Shown here: piece by piece, positions 19,402 to 28,024 of the stretch | Layout of the letters: every line of letters begins with the position of its first letter | Numbering within the stretch: the stretch's first letter is position 1 | NCBI RefSeq assembly: GCF_001887595.1 | Contig: NZ_CP017480.1 | Coordinates: 3,376,001-3,440,000, forward strand | Direction of reading: 5' to 3' | Length of the DNA: 64,000 nt | Source of the DNA: Luteibacter rhizovicinus DSM 16549 | GTDB taxonomy: Bacteria > Pseudomonadota > Gammaproteobacteria > Xanthomonadales > Rhodanobacteraceae | Notes under the pieces: model-generated | Seen by the model: only the letters and a program-made list of their open reading frames with translations | What the model was told of the DNA's origin: nothing | Databases searched by the model: none | Position numbers and translations under genes: made by a program

Positions 19402-19944
19402 TCACACCAGCACGCGCTCCGCCCACAGCGACAAGCTGCCAAGACCCGCGCCGATCACGGTCGCGGCAAGCACATCGCTCGGATAGTGCAGTCCAAGAAC
19501 GACACGAGACGCTCCGATCAGCGCCGCAAAGCCGATCAGGAAAGGCGCGAGGATCGGGTAGTGCGCCACCGCGACAACGGTGAACGCCACGGCCTGCAGC
19601 GTATGCCCGGACGGAAAACTGAATTCGTCGAGCGGCGGTACGTGGGCGATGACGCCGGGACAGGTGCGGAACGGTCGCGGACGGCGCGTCCAGCGCTTGA
19701 GTACGCGATAAAGCATCAGTGCGGTCAGACCGGTGACGGCCATCTGGACGGCCACAGCGACACCGTGCCAGCCGCCGACGAGCGCGATGACCGTCATCAG
19801 CGAATACCAGAAAACGCCATCGCCGAGCCGGCTGATGGCGCCGAAGAAGATCCCGATGGCCCGGCGTGCTCCCCAGCGATTGGCGGCGACGCACATGCGG
19901 CGATCGAGGCTCGCCCTACGCGGCGACGGCGGTGCTCCGTTCAT
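19402..19944 (-). CDS. PAP2-family membrane phosphatase
   Basis: This 180-residue integral membrane protein shows the three PAP2 phosphatase motifs: KRWTRRPRP, FPSGHT and SRVVLGLHYPSDV. The family removes phosphate from lipid substrates such as undecaprenyl pyrophosphate or phosphatidic acid. The start at 19944 (MNGAPPSPRR) is chosen because GAGGAG lies seven bases upstream; an ATG two codons earlier is too close to it. The start overlaps the upstream glycosyltransferase gene by 29 bases, so the pair is probably translationally linked and may act on a common lipid-linked sugar pathway. Confidence 0.88.
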   Translation of the reverse strand: MNGAPPSPRRASLDRRMCVAANRWGARRAIGIFFGAISRLGDGVFWYSLMTVIALVGGWHGVAVAVQMAVTGLTALMLYRVLKRWTRRPRPFRTCPGVIAHVPPLDEFSFPSGHTLQAVAFTVVAVAHYPILAPFLIGFAALIGASRVVLGLHYPSDVLAATVIGAGLGSLSLWAERVLV

Positions 19945-21076
19945 GGACATTCTCCTCGGACAGGGATCGCATGATGGCTTCGAAGTCGTTGACGACCGAC
20001 TCGGGCGAGAGGTTGGCGACAGAAACGCGTGCGGCATGCCCCATGGCCGTACGCACCGTGGCATCGGCACCCAGGGTGGCCGCGCGTTCGATCAGACCGC
20101 CTTCGTTACCTGGCGCGACGCGAATGCCGTTCTGGCCGTTGCGGATGAACTCACGCGCGGCGGCTTCGGCGTAGGCGACGACCGGGATGCCGGAGGCCAT
20201 CGCCTCGAGCACGACGTTGCCGAAGGTTTCGGTGAGGCTGGGAAAGACGAAGAGATCGGCGCTGGCGTAGAACGCAGCCAGTTCATCGCCGCGGCGCGTG
20301 CCGGCGAAGATCACATCCGGGTTAGCCGCTTCGAGCGCTGCCCGGCCCGGGCCGTCGCCGACGATGACGCAGCGTGCGTGAGGTACCCGACGTGCGAGTG
20401 CGCGATAGGCCTCGATGACCACGTGCAGGTTTTTTTCCGGTGCCACGCGCCCGACGCTGAGTACTACCGGCGTGTCGGGACCGGCACCCCAGCTGTCGCG
20501 CAGGGCTTCATCGCGATGCTCCGGATGAAAGCGCGCGGTATCGACGCCGCGTCGAAGGACACGCACGTCGTGGACGCCGAGATCGTTGAGCTCGCTGGCG
20601 AGTTGGCCCGTCGGTACGAGGGTCGTCTGCGCCCGGCGATGGAAGCGGGCCAGGTAGCGGCGGACGATGGGTGTCAGGGCGCTGAAGCCATAATGGCCGA
20701 CGTAGAAGTCGAATCGCGTGTGGAACCCCGTGGCGACAGGGATGCCGAGCCGACGAGCGGCGCTGACAGCGGTCCAGCCCAGCGGGCCTTCCGTCGCCAC
20801 GTAGATCGCATCGGGGCGGTCCGCGCGCCAGCGGCGTTCGATGCGGAAGCGGGCGGGCAGGCCGAAGCGGAGCCCGGCGTAGCGAGGCAGGGCGGCGCCT
20901 TCGACGGCCAGAACCTCCATGCCGGCATCGCTCAGTGGCGGCGTCTCCGGATGGATCGGCCGGATGAGGTCGACGGAGTGACCCCGCCGGACGAGCCCGC
21001 GGGCGAGCGCCTGGACGGTAAGGGCTACGCCGTTGACCTCCGGTGCGTAGGTCTCGGTGACGATGCCGACTCGCAT
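19916..21076 (-). CDS. GT4-family glycosyltransferase
   Basis: The 386-residue protein has a GT-B fold pattern: MRVGIVTETYAPEVNGVALT at the N-terminus, GFHTRFDFYVGHYG in the acceptor half, then VVLSVGRVAPEKNLHVVIEA, VIVGDGPGRAALE and FPSLTETFGNVVLEAMASG in the nucleotide-sugar half. The E(x7)E motif is present in ETFGNVVLE. It resembles alpha-mannosyl/glucosyl transferases of the MgtA type that make glycolipids. The start at 21076 has AAGGGG upstream. The acceptor is unknown. Confidence 0.88.
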   Translation of the reverse strand: MRVGIVTETYAPEVNGVALTVQALARGLVRRGHSVDLIRPIHPETPPLSDAGMEVLAVEGAALPRYAGLRFGLPARFRIERRWRADRPDAIYVATEGPLGWTAVSAARRLGIPVATGFHTRFDFYVGHYGFSALTPIVRRYLARFHRRAQTTLVPTGQLASELNDLGVHDVRVLRRGVDTARFHPEHRDEALRDSWGAGPDTPVVLSVGRVAPEKNLHVVIEAYRALARRVPHARCVIVGDGPGRAALEAANPDVIFAGTRRGDELAAFYASADLFVFPSLTETFGNVVLEAMASGIPVVAYAEAAAREFIRNGQNGIRVAPGNEGGLIERAATLGADATVRTAMGHAARVSVANLSPESVVNDFEAIMRSLSEENVHERSTAVAA

Positions 21077-21209
21077 GGCGGTGCCCCTTCTGGCCTGGCT
21101 TGACGCATGCTCGCGCAATGGCGTGTCCGGGCGGTTATCGGGGCATGACCGGCATATGACAGCATGGCTGGGTTAAAATCGCGGTCTTGCCTGCCGAACG
21201 ACCCACACG

Positions 21210-22613
21210 ATGACCGTCCGTACCCGCTTCGCTCCCAGTCCCACCGGCTACCTGCATATTGGTGGTGCCCGCACCGCGTTGTATTGCTGGCTGGAATCCC
21301 GCCGCCGCGGCGGCGAGTTCGTGCTGCGAATCGAGGACACCGACCGTGAGCGGTCCACGCAGGAGGCCGTACAGGCCATCCTCGACGGCATGTCCTGGCT
21401 TGGCCTCGTGCACGACGAAGGCCCGTACTACCAGACCCTGCGTATGGATCGTTACCGCGAGGTCGCCGAGCAGCTGCTGCGTGAGGGCAAGGCCTACTAC
21501 GCGTACGAGACCAAGGAAGAGATCGAGGCGATGCGCAACGCGGCGATGGCTGCAGGCGTGAAGCCGCGTTACAACGGCTACTACCGCGATCGCGACGAGC
21601 CGATGCGTGACGATCCGAACCGCGTCATCCGTTTCAAGAACCCGGCCACCGGCAGCGTTGTTTTCGACGACAAGGTGAAGGGGCGCATCGAGTGGTCCAA
21701 TGAAGAGCTCGACGATCTCGTCATCTTCCGCTCGGACGGCTTCCCGACCTACAACTTCGCCGTCGTCGTGGACGACATCGACATGGGCATCACGGAAGTG
21801 ATTCGCGGCGACGACCACGTCAACAACACGCCGCGCCAGATCAACATCTACAAGGCGCTGGGTGCACCCGTGCCCGAGTTCGCGCACCTGCCGATGATCC
21901 TGGGCCCGGACGGCCAGAAGCTGTCCAAGCGCCACGGCGCGGTGAGCGTCATGCAGTATCGCGACGATGGCTTCCTGCCGCATGCGCTGCTCAACTACCT
22001 GGTTCGACTCGGCTGGTCGCACGGCGACCAGGAGATCTTCTCGGTCGACGATATGAAGACCCTGTTCGACGTCGCCGATGTCAACAAGGCGGCGTCGCGC
22101 TTCGACGTCAACAAGCTGTCCTGGCTCAACCAGCACTATCTGAAGACGGACGATCCGGCCGTGCTCGGTCTCGAGCTGGCCTGGCATCTGGAGAAGATCG
22201 GCATCGATCCGGCGAAGGGCCCGAATCCGGCCGATGTCGTCGTCGCCTTGCGTGACCGCGTGCAGACCTTCAAGGAAATGGCCGAGCGCGCGACGATCTG
22301 GTACGGCCCGATCCTGGCCTGGGACGACAAAGCCATCGAGAAGCACCTGCGCACCGAGACGGCGCCGGCCGCGCTCGAAGCGGCAAAGGCCGAAATGGCC
22401 GCGCTGCCGGCGTGGACGCCCGAGGCCATTCACGGCGCGGTCGAGCGCGTGGCGGCGTCGCTGGAGCTGGGCATGGGCAAAGTCGCCGCGCCGCTGCGCG
22501 TGGCGATGACGGGCACCCAGGTGTCGCCGTCGATCGAGCACACCATTTACCTCGCCGGTCGCGAGGGTGCCATCTCGCGCATCGACGAGGCGCTCGCCCG
22601 CTCGCGTGGATGA
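21210..22613 (+). CDS. gltX: Glutamyl-tRNA synthetase
   Basis: The 467-residue class I synthetase has the HIGH-type signature [19 protein letters not shown] at residues 6-24 and the KMSKS-type KLSKRHGAV at about residue 240. The discriminating [10 protein letters not shown] segment and the C-terminal anticodon-binding helical domain are also present. It charges tRNA-Glu. It is divergent from the glycosyltransferase gene, with a 133-base intergenic region that must hold both promoters. The next gene overlaps its end. Confidence 0.97.
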   Translation: MTVRTRFAPSPTGYLHIGGARTALYCWLESRRRGGEFVLRIEDTDRERSTQEAVQAILDGMSWLGLVHDEGPYYQTLRMDRYREVAEQLLREGKAYYAYETKEEIEAMRNAAMAAGVKPRYNGYYRDRDEPMRDDPNRVIRFKNPATGSVVFDDKVKGRIEWSNEELDDLVIFRSDGFPTYNFAVVVDDIDMGITEVIRGDDHVNNTPRQINIYKALGAPVPEFAHLPMILGPDGQKLSKRHGAVSVMQYRDDGFLPHALLNYLVRLGWSHGDQEIFSVDDMKTLFDVADVNKAASRFDVNKLSWLNQHYLKTDDPAVLGLELAWHLEKIGIDPAKGPNPADVVVALRDRVQTFKEMAERATIWYGPILAWDDKAIEKHLRTETAPAALEAAKAEMAALPAWTPEAIHGAVERVAASLELGMGKVAAPLRVAMTGTQVSPSIEHTIYLAGREGAISRIDEALARSRG

Positions 22614-22923
22614 GCTTCTCGCGCGGGCGATGCAAGGGGTCGATCCCGACGACCCCGGTGCGTCGCTGCGCATCTTCAGCAACCTGATGGGCCTGGTCCC
22701 CTGGTGGAACCTGATTGCCTGGCAGGTCTTCTTTATCGCCGTCGGCGCCTTACTGGGCTGGTGGCGGGGGAGGACCATGGCAGGCATCGTCGGGGCGCTC
22801 GTCCTGGGTCCCTTTGGCTGGGTCATCCCCTTCATACCGAAGCGGGGCCCGCCGCCGCTGCCGCCGTCATCGCCGGTCGGCGGCCCGCAGCCCCCACCGT
22901 TACCGGGCTCGAAAAAACGCTGA
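22606..22923 (+). CDS. Small membrane protein of unknown function
   Basis: The predicted 105-residue product has two hydrophobic segments ([18 protein letters not shown] and [19 protein letters not shown], about residues 34-80) and ends in a proline-rich, basic tail ([13 protein letters not shown] onward). GTG at 22606 overlaps the gltX stop by eight bases; an ATG at 22630 is an alternative. It lies between gltX and the Zur-like gene and is probably co-transcribed with gltX. I do not recognise a family beyond 'small membrane protein'. Confidence 0.65.
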   Translation: MDELLARAMQGVDPDDPGASLRIFSNLMGLVPWWNLIAWQVFFIAVGALLGWWRGRTMAGIVGALVLGPFGWVIPFIPKRGPPPLPPSSPVGGPQPPPLPGSKKR

Positions 22924-22962
22924 CGTGGCCTCATGTTAGACTGACGGACACGAGGATTCGAT

Positions 22963-23436
22963 GTGACCACGCAAGCCGCCCACCGACACGATCATGAGCA
23001 CCACGACGACGCACGCAGCTTCGTCGCGGCGGTCGAGCACGCCTCGAACGAGCGTGGCCTGCGGCTGACGCCGTTACGTCGTGAAGTCCTCGAGCTGGTC
23101 GCCAGCGCAGGCAAACCCGTCAAGGCCTACGACCTGCTGGACCGTCTTCGCGAGAAGCACGGCAATGCGGCGCCGCCGACGGTCTATCGGGCACTCGATT
23201 TCCTGCTCGAGAACAGCTTTATTCACAAGCTGGAGTCGATCAACGCCTACGTGTCCTGCCACCATCCGGCCGAGTCGCATCAGGTGCCCTTCCTGATCTG
23301 CGACAAGTGCCAGTGCGCCCAGGAAGTGTGCGACGAGCGCGTGGCCGACCTGATCGAGGCACAGGCCAAGGCGTTCGGGTTCCGTCCGCAGGCGCAGACG
23401 CTGGAAGTGCACGGCATCTGCAAGAACTGCCGTTGA
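22963..23436 (+). CDS. zur: Fur-family regulator, likely zinc uptake regulator Zur
   Basis: The 157-residue protein has the Fur winged helix (LRLTPLRREVLELVASAGKP and PPTVYRALDFLLENSFIHKL) and metal-site features of Zur: CHHPAESHQVPFLICDKC, CQCAQEVCDE, and a C-terminal CKNC. The N-terminus is His-rich (HRHDHEHHDD). With zinc bound, Zur represses uptake genes, and in Xanthomonas it can also activate export. The start is GTG at 22963 with GAGG upstream. Its neighbours are a MerC-domain protein and a zinc exporter, which supports the zinc assignment over iron. Confidence 0.88.
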   Translation: MTTQAAHRHDHEHHDDARSFVAAVEHASNERGLRLTPLRREVLELVASAGKPVKAYDLLDRLREKHGNAAPPTVYRALDFLLENSFIHKLESINAYVSCHHPAESHQVPFLICDKCQCAQEVCDERVADLIEAQAKAFGFRPQAQTLEVHGICKNCR

Positions 23437-23477
23437 GGCATGTCGCCTGGTCCGTGAAGGGGCTCGGCAGTCTGGTT

Positions 23478-23501
23478 ATCGCCGTTGAATCGGCTCCCAC
23501 A
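23478..23501 (-). repeat. REP-like palindrome
   Basis: An inverted copy of the dispersed unit (ATCGCCGTTGAATCGGCTCC), preceded by CTGGTT as in other copies, between zur and the merC-like gene. Confidence 0.7.
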
Positions 23502-23554
23502 GGAAAGAGTGATTGTCCGGTCAGACGGAAAGGATTGATTTTCTTGGCTTCCGC

Positions 23555-23572
23555 AATGTTATAAAGTATCAT
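23555..23572. promoter_or_regulatory. Candidate Zur box
   Basis: The A+T-rich sequence AATGTTATAAAGTATCAT is an imperfect palindrome (ATGTTATA, three bases, TATCAT) resembling the gammaproteobacterial Zur operator built on GTTATA/TATAAC. It lies 33 bases before the MerC-like gene and includes a TATAAA that could be the -10 box, so a bound Zur would block transcription. The resemblance is by eye. Confidence 0.55.
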
Positions 23573-23604
23573 CCCTTGCCTGTGTCTGAGCAAGAAGTCA
23601 CGCT

Positions 23605-24072
23605 ATGCATCTCATGACCGATTTCCCCGTCGAATCCCCCGTCGATTCCGAAGCACCACGGCGTTGGTGGCATGCCGCCGACCGCGTCGGCGCCCTGGCC
23701 TCGTTCCTGTGCGCCATCCACTGCGCGGCGCTGCCTTTCGTGCTGGCCCTGCTGCCGGTACTGGGTCTTTCCTTTCTCGCCGATCACCGTTTCGAAGCCG
23801 GATTCGTCGCATTCGCCTGCGTCCTTGCCAGTGCTGCGCTGATCTCGGGCTTCCGCCGGCATCGCCGCCGCTTGCCGCTGATCCTGGCGACTCCCGGCCT
23901 GATGCTGCTGATCCTGGGCGTGACCTTCCTGCACAGCGACTCGCTGATCGTTCATAGCGTGCTCGTCACCTGTGGTGGTTTCCTGCTGGCCTCGGCGCAT
24001 TTCGTCAATTTGCGCGTCGACCGCAGCGAGCACGCCGGCCACATCCATGGTCCGTCCTGCGCCCACCCGTGA
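23605..24072 (+). CDS. MerC-domain membrane protein
   Basis: The 155-residue protein has four hydrophobic segments and the MerC-type first helix with paired residues around ASFLCAIHCAALPFVLALLP. The tail is His-rich and Cys-containing (HAGHIHGPSCAHP). MerC proteins transport mercuric ions in mercury-resistance operons, but homologues beside Zur are more likely to handle zinc. There is no merA, merR or merT in the window. The candidate Zur box lies just upstream, so zinc-dependent control is likely. The exact substrate is unknown. Confidence 0.82.
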   Translation: MHLMTDFPVESPVDSEAPRRWWHAADRVGALASFLCAIHCAALPFVLALLPVLGLSFLADHRFEAGFVAFACVLASAALISGFRRHRRRLPLILATPGLMLLILGVTFLHSDSLIVHSVLVTCGGFLLASAHFVNLRVDRSEHAGHIHGPSCAHP

Positions 24073-24108
24073 TTGTGTAACCGCGGCACGATTCCCTAGC
24101 CTTCGCGC

Positions 24109-25074
24109 ATGGCACACGACCACTCCCACGACCACGCCGGCCATTCGCACGGTGAGGCGCACTCGCACGACCACAGCCACTTCGAAGGGAGCAGCGAGAA
24201 GAAGCTGCTGTTCGCGTTCGTCCTGACCCTGATCATGTTGGTGGTCGAGGCGGCCGGCGGCCTGGTCTCCGGATCGCTGGCCCTGCTGGCGGATGCCGGC
24301 CATATGCTGGTCGATGCATTGGCCCTGCTGCTGGCCTTCCTCGGCGCGCGATTCGCGGCCCGTCCCGCCGACGCACGGCGAAGCTTCGGTTACGGCCGCA
24401 TCGAGGTGCTGGCCGGCTTCGTCAACGCGTTGACCCAGTTCGCCCTGGTCGCCTTCATCATCGTGGAAGCGGTGCAGCGGCTGTTCGATCCCCAGCCGAT
24501 CCTCTCCGGCGTGATGCTGGTGGTGGCGGTGATCGGCCTGATCGCCAACGTCGTGGTCCTTCGTACCCTGCATGGGCACGACCCTGACGACGTCAACATC
24601 GCGGGCGCGAGCCTGCATGTCCTGGGCGATCTGCTCGGCTCGGTCGCTGCCGTGCTCGCTGCGCTGGCCGTGCGTTGGGCTGGCTGGCTGTGGGCGGATC
24701 CGGTGCTGTCGATCCTGGTGTCGCTGCTGATCCTGCGCAGTGCGTGGTCCTTGCTGCGCCGTTCGGGGCACATCCTGCTCGAGGGCACGCCGGAGGGCAT
24801 CCATCTGGCCGACATCGAGAAAGGCCTGCGCGAGGCCGACGAAAACATCCTGGATATCCATCACGTGCACGTATGGCAGGTCACCGCCGGTGCACGCATG
24901 GCCACCTTGCACGCCGAATTGCGGCCTGGCGCCGATCCGGCTCGCTGTCTCACAGCCATCAAGACCATGCTCGTGGAGCGCTGGCAGGTGGGTCATGCGA
25001 CGGTCCAGTTCGACCCGGGTCGCTGTCCGGATGAGCTGGAGGGCTGCGGAAAGGGCAGCCAGCACGTTCACTGA
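24109..25074 (+). CDS. Cation diffusion facilitator zinc exporter (ZitB/CzcD type)
   Basis: The 321-residue protein starts with a His-rich segment (HDHSHDHAGHSHGEAHSHDH) and six membrane helices. Metal-site residues appear in LLADAGHMLVDALAL (helix 2, HxxxD) and NIAGASLHVLGDLLGS (helix 5, HxxxD), the pattern of zinc-selective CDF antiporters. The cytoplasmic C-terminal domain includes DIHHVHVWQV. It should export Zn(II), and perhaps Co or Cd, in exchange for protons. It follows the MerC-like gene by 36 bases and likely shares its promoter. Confidence 0.93.
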   Translation: MAHDHSHDHAGHSHGEAHSHDHSHFEGSSEKKLLFAFVLTLIMLVVEAAGGLVSGSLALLADAGHMLVDALALLLAFLGARFAARPADARRSFGYGRIEVLAGFVNALTQFALVAFIIVEAVQRLFDPQPILSGVMLVVAVIGLIANVVVLRTLHGHDPDDVNIAGASLHVLGDLLGSVAAVLAALAVRWAGWLWADPVLSILVSLLILRSAWSLLRRSGHILLEGTPEGIHLADIEKGLREADENILDIHHVHVWQVTAGARMATLHAELRPGADPARCLTAIKTMLVERWQVGHATVQFDPGRCPDELEGCGKGSQHVH

Positions 25075-25158
25075 ACGGCCGTCAGGCTTGCCATTTACGC
25101 CGCCGCTGATACGATGGCCGGCCGTTCCTCTTCATCATTCCGAATCAAGGAGTTTCCC

Positions 25159-25323
25159 ATGGGCAAGGGCGATCGCCGCACCCGTCGCGGCAAGATCAAC
25201 CGTTCCAGCTATGGCAATGCTCGTCCGCACGTTGACGTCGTCAGCGGTGCAGCCGTGGCAAAGCCGGCCGCTGCAAAGCCGGCCGCCGCCGCCAAGAAGG
25301 CGGCCCCGCGCAAGAAGGCCTAA
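25159..25323 (+). CDS. 30S ribosomal protein bTHX
   Basis: The 54-residue basic peptide starts MGKGDRRTRRGKINRSSYG, the bTHX (THX/S31-like) signature, and ends in an Ala/Lys-rich tail (AAKKAAPRKKA). It sits on top of the head of the small ribosomal subunit in organisms that have it. The start at 25159 has AAGGAG upstream; an earlier in-frame ATG would add 15 residues unlike the family. It appears to be monocistronic, ending in a strong terminator. Confidence 0.92.
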   Translation: MGKGDRRTRRGKINRSSYGNARPHVDVVSGAAVAKPAAAKPAAAAKKAAPRKKA

Positions 25324-25346
25324 GCCTTCACTGCGTGAGATGAGAA

Positions 25347-25374
25347 GCCCCGCATAAGCGGGGCTTTTTGTTTT
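25347..25374 (+). terminator. Rho-independent terminator of the bTHX gene
   Basis: The stem GCCCCGC/GCGGGGC (25347-25353 with 25358-25364, four-base loop) is followed by TTTTTGTTTT. It lies 23 bases after the stop codon, and the methyltransferase gene on the other strand ends just beyond it. Confidence 0.93.
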
Positions 25375-25386
25375 CAGCGGTGCCGT

Positions 25387-26115
25387 TCAGAGCTCGAGCC
25401 GATCACCAAACTCGAAGTGACTGTCCGCCGGCGCCGCGATGGCGTTCTGCTGGACGATGCCTGGGAAGATGTTGTTCTCGACACCGGCATGGTTGTCGCT
25501 GTTGTAGAGATAGGGCACGTGTGACCACACGCGGTAGCCGAGCGCCTTGATCGTGGCGACTTCCTGTGCGGCCTGCTCCATGCCCGACAGCCGCACGTAG
25601 AGCAGGGGCCGGTGCTCGCGTAGGGTCTCCCTGGCACCGGCGAGTGCGTCGACCAGGGTGTCGGCCAGATTGAACTTCATCAAGTGGATGGCTTCGAGCT
25701 GGAGGCTGTCGATGGTCACAGCGCGCACCGATTCCCTGGCGTCCAGCGTGCGCTGCCCGGGGTTGCGGTCCAGCCAGACCGGATGGGTGAAGACGTTATC
25801 GAGCTGATTGAGCGCGATGTTGGCGCAGAGTTGCTGAAAGCGCAGGCGGCGAGGTTCCACGACATGGACTTGTCCGAGCGGGCCGACCGCATGCGCCATC
25901 CACAAGGTGTGCGCCGCGAAATCACCGCCGACCTCGAGAAGGGTCTGGCCTTCTTCGACGAGTCCGCTGAGCAGGTTGGTCTCGTGCTCGGCCCATTCGC
26001 CATAGAGCTGGAGCGAGCGGGCGACGACATGGTCGGTGGCGACCGCCGCGGTGATGCCGTATCGCGTATGCCAGAGCGGGGCAGGCGTGTCTTTGGGGGC
26101 TGGGTGAGAACTCAT
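25387..26115 (-). CDS. FkbM-like methyltransferase with a divergent active region
   Basis: The 242-residue protein has a Rossmann-type SAM-binding core (TLLEVGGDFAAHTLWMAHAV, then QVHVVEPRRLRFQQLCANIA) like FkbM-family methyltransferases. The usual VGANIGxHT motif is altered to VGGDFAAHT, and the usual IKIDVEG segment is replaced by MKFNLAD, so activity is uncertain. The C-terminal HRPLLYVRLSGMEQ is family-like. It lies 21 bases downstream of the 593-residue lipoprotein-like gene, and the two probably form one transcript. The substrate is unknown. Confidence 0.7.
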   Translation of the reverse strand: MSSHPAPKDTPAPLWHTRYGITAAVATDHVVARSLQLYGEWAEHETNLLSGLVEEGQTLLEVGGDFAAHTLWMAHAVGPLGQVHVVEPRRLRFQQLCANIALNQLDNVFTHPVWLDRNPGQRTLDARESVRAVTIDSLQLEAIHLMKFNLADTLVDALAGARETLREHRPLLYVRLSGMEQAAQEVATIKALGYRVWSHVPYLYNSDNHAGVENNIFPGIVQQNAIAAPADSHFEFGDRLEL

Positions 26116-26136
26116 GGGTCTGCAGCGTTCCTGGTC

Positions 26137-27918
26137 TTAGAGAGTGGCGCGCGCGATGGCCAGCTGGCGCACCGCCTGGGCGAGTGCATGGCGATCGTGG
26201 CCGGTGGTGTCGGCGGTCTGCGTCCAGCCGCGACAGGCGTCGCGCCAGAGATTGAGCAGGTGGGTGTCGCCACCACCGCTGCGCCACGCGGCCTCGCACA
26301 GCGCGCTGGCGCCGGCGAAATCGCCCTCGCGCAGGCGTGTCGCCGCCATGGCGGTGCGCGCGCCGACGGAATCGGCGGCCATCGACGCGAGTTCGCGTCC
26401 CAACGAGGCCGCCACTTCACCCTGGATGGCCCGTCCGGGCAGCGATTCGTAGGTCAGCTGGACCGCCAGGCGGCATTCGAGAGCGTCCATTCGCCAGGCC
26501 GGATCCTGTTCGGCGAGGAAGGCATGGGTGAGTGCCACGGCGCAGGCGTCGACGGCGTCCGTGGGCGGTAGCGTCATGGCGCGTAGTCGAGCGCAACGCG
26601 CGAGCAGCAAGGCGTTACCTGCATCGTGGTCGCGCGTATAGGCGTCTTCAAGCAGCGCTTGCGCGCAGCCCAGGTTGGCCAGGCGCGCCGCGGCTTTCTC
26701 GTTCTCCGCGCGCTGGAGGAAGACCTCCGCGCGCCGACGCAGGGCGCGTGTCGCCGCTTCTGGCCCGATGGCCGCAAGGCGATCGCACAGGGCCTCGGCT
26801 TCGGCCTGGCGTGCGGTCGCGCCGCCGCCGAGCAACCATCCCGCCCAGGCCAGCTGCACGTCGATCCAGGCATCGAGCACCGGCGCTTCTTCGGCGCCGA
26901 GGTCGATAAGCTGGCGTGACTGCAGGGCGCGCAGGGCGAACAGGCGTGTGGCACCGGATAAGCGTTCGATGCGGGCCAGTTCTACACGGATGGCGCGGCC
27001 TACCCAATGCGGACGCTCGTCTTCCGTGGCTCGATTCATGCCGTCGCGGGTGCGCTGCGCCGCATCCTCCAGCAAGGCCTCGGCACATCGCCGACGGTGA
27101 TCACGCGAGCGAAGCACGAGGATGGCGGGTGAAAGCCAACGAGCCAGCCGGGCGTCATCGTCATCGCCCTTGCTGGTGTCTTCAAGAATGGCTTGCCACG
27201 CGTCGGCGCTGGCGCTGCCTTCGCCGACGCGCCGAATCTCCGGAAATTGCCTGTCGCCGATCAGGTGCAGGGCCGGACTGGTGTCGATGGCCTGGAGTTC
27301 CATCAGCAGCGCCTGACGTCGCCGCGACGATGTCGGTGTCGCGGTCGCTGGTTCGGACACCGTTGCCACCGGCAGGAGCAGGTCGACCGGCTCGGGGACC
27401 ATGTAGAGCAAGGGCGTGGCATACGGCGAGTCGACATAGACCCATTCAGGTGATTTCAGTGCGGCGGCCCTGGGAGGCTGCACTGGTGCGTCGGCAGCAA
27501 AGGCATGCGCGATCGACGGCCGCCGATCGTTCGGCGTGCGTACCCGTCGTCGACGGCGCCATCGCAAACCGGCGGCGATGCTGATGGCGGTGGCGATCGC
27601 ACCGATGGCCAGCGCCCAGCCAGGCCCGTCGCGGAGCGGCGCCGATGCAGGCTTCTTGTGAGGCGCCGAGTCGGAGGGCGATGGAGCCGCACCAGGGACG
27701 CCGGTGAATCCGGCGTCCGCACCACCAGGCAACGGCGGTGCTTCCATCGCATCGAGCATGCGCGAGACGTCTCGCATCTGCCGTGCGCGTGTGGCGCGTT
27801 CAGCGGTGGTCTCCCCTGGATCGGCGCACGCAACGAGCAGCGCCAGGGTAACTATCAGGCTTGCGATGCGGCGAGACGTGGCGCGTGCCCCGCGGCGCGC
27901 TGGCGGTGGTGCAATCAA
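26137..27918 (-). CDS. Large envelope protein of unknown function with lipobox and membrane segment
   Basis: The 593-residue product starts at TTG (27918), six bases after an AAGGA site. Residues 17-31 form a signal sequence ending in LLVAC, a plausible lipobox. A second hydrophobic stretch (WALAIGAIATAISIAAGL, about residues 101-118) is followed by a run of arginines, so the remainder may be cytoplasmic if this segment spans the membrane. The last 350 residues are Ala/Leu/Arg-rich helices without clear motifs, suggestive of TPR-like repeats. Upstream and in frame I see no ATG that gives a better signal. I do not recognise the family; an FkbM-like gene follows. Confidence 0.65.
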   Translation of the reverse strand: MIAPPPARRGARATSRRIASLIVTLALLVACADPGETTAERATRARQMRDVSRMLDAMEAPPLPGGADAGFTGVPGAAPSPSDSAPHKKPASAPLRDGPGWALAIGAIATAISIAAGLRWRRRRRVRTPNDRRPSIAHAFAADAPVQPPRAAALKSPEWVYVDSPYATPLLYMVPEPVDLLLPVATVSEPATATPTSSRRRQALLMELQAIDTSPALHLIGDRQFPEIRRVGEGSASADAWQAILEDTSKGDDDDARLARWLSPAILVLRSRDHRRRCAEALLEDAAQRTRDGMNRATEDERPHWVGRAIRVELARIERLSGATRLFALRALQSRQLIDLGAEEAPVLDAWIDVQLAWAGWLLGGGATARQAEAEALCDRLAAIGPEAATRALRRRAEVFLQRAENEKAAARLANLGCAQALLEDAYTRDHDAGNALLLARCARLRAMTLPPTDAVDACAVALTHAFLAEQDPAWRMDALECRLAVQLTYESLPGRAIQGEVAASLGRELASMAADSVGARTAMAATRLREGDFAGASALCEAAWRSGGGDTHLLNLWRDACRGWTQTADTTGHDRHALAQAVRQLAIARATL

Positions 27919-28024
27919 CGATGTTCCTTACAACGCGCAGCGCGTGCCGTGCGAGATCGACATCACCGATCTTAGGTCAGACCTTCCTGCCTATCGATGG
28001 AACAATTCGGAAAAATCGTGCGGA

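Noticed and set aside
23605..24072. The MerC-domain protein as evidence of a mercury-resistance operon.
   Set aside because: There is no merA, merR, merT or merP, and the flanking genes concern zinc.
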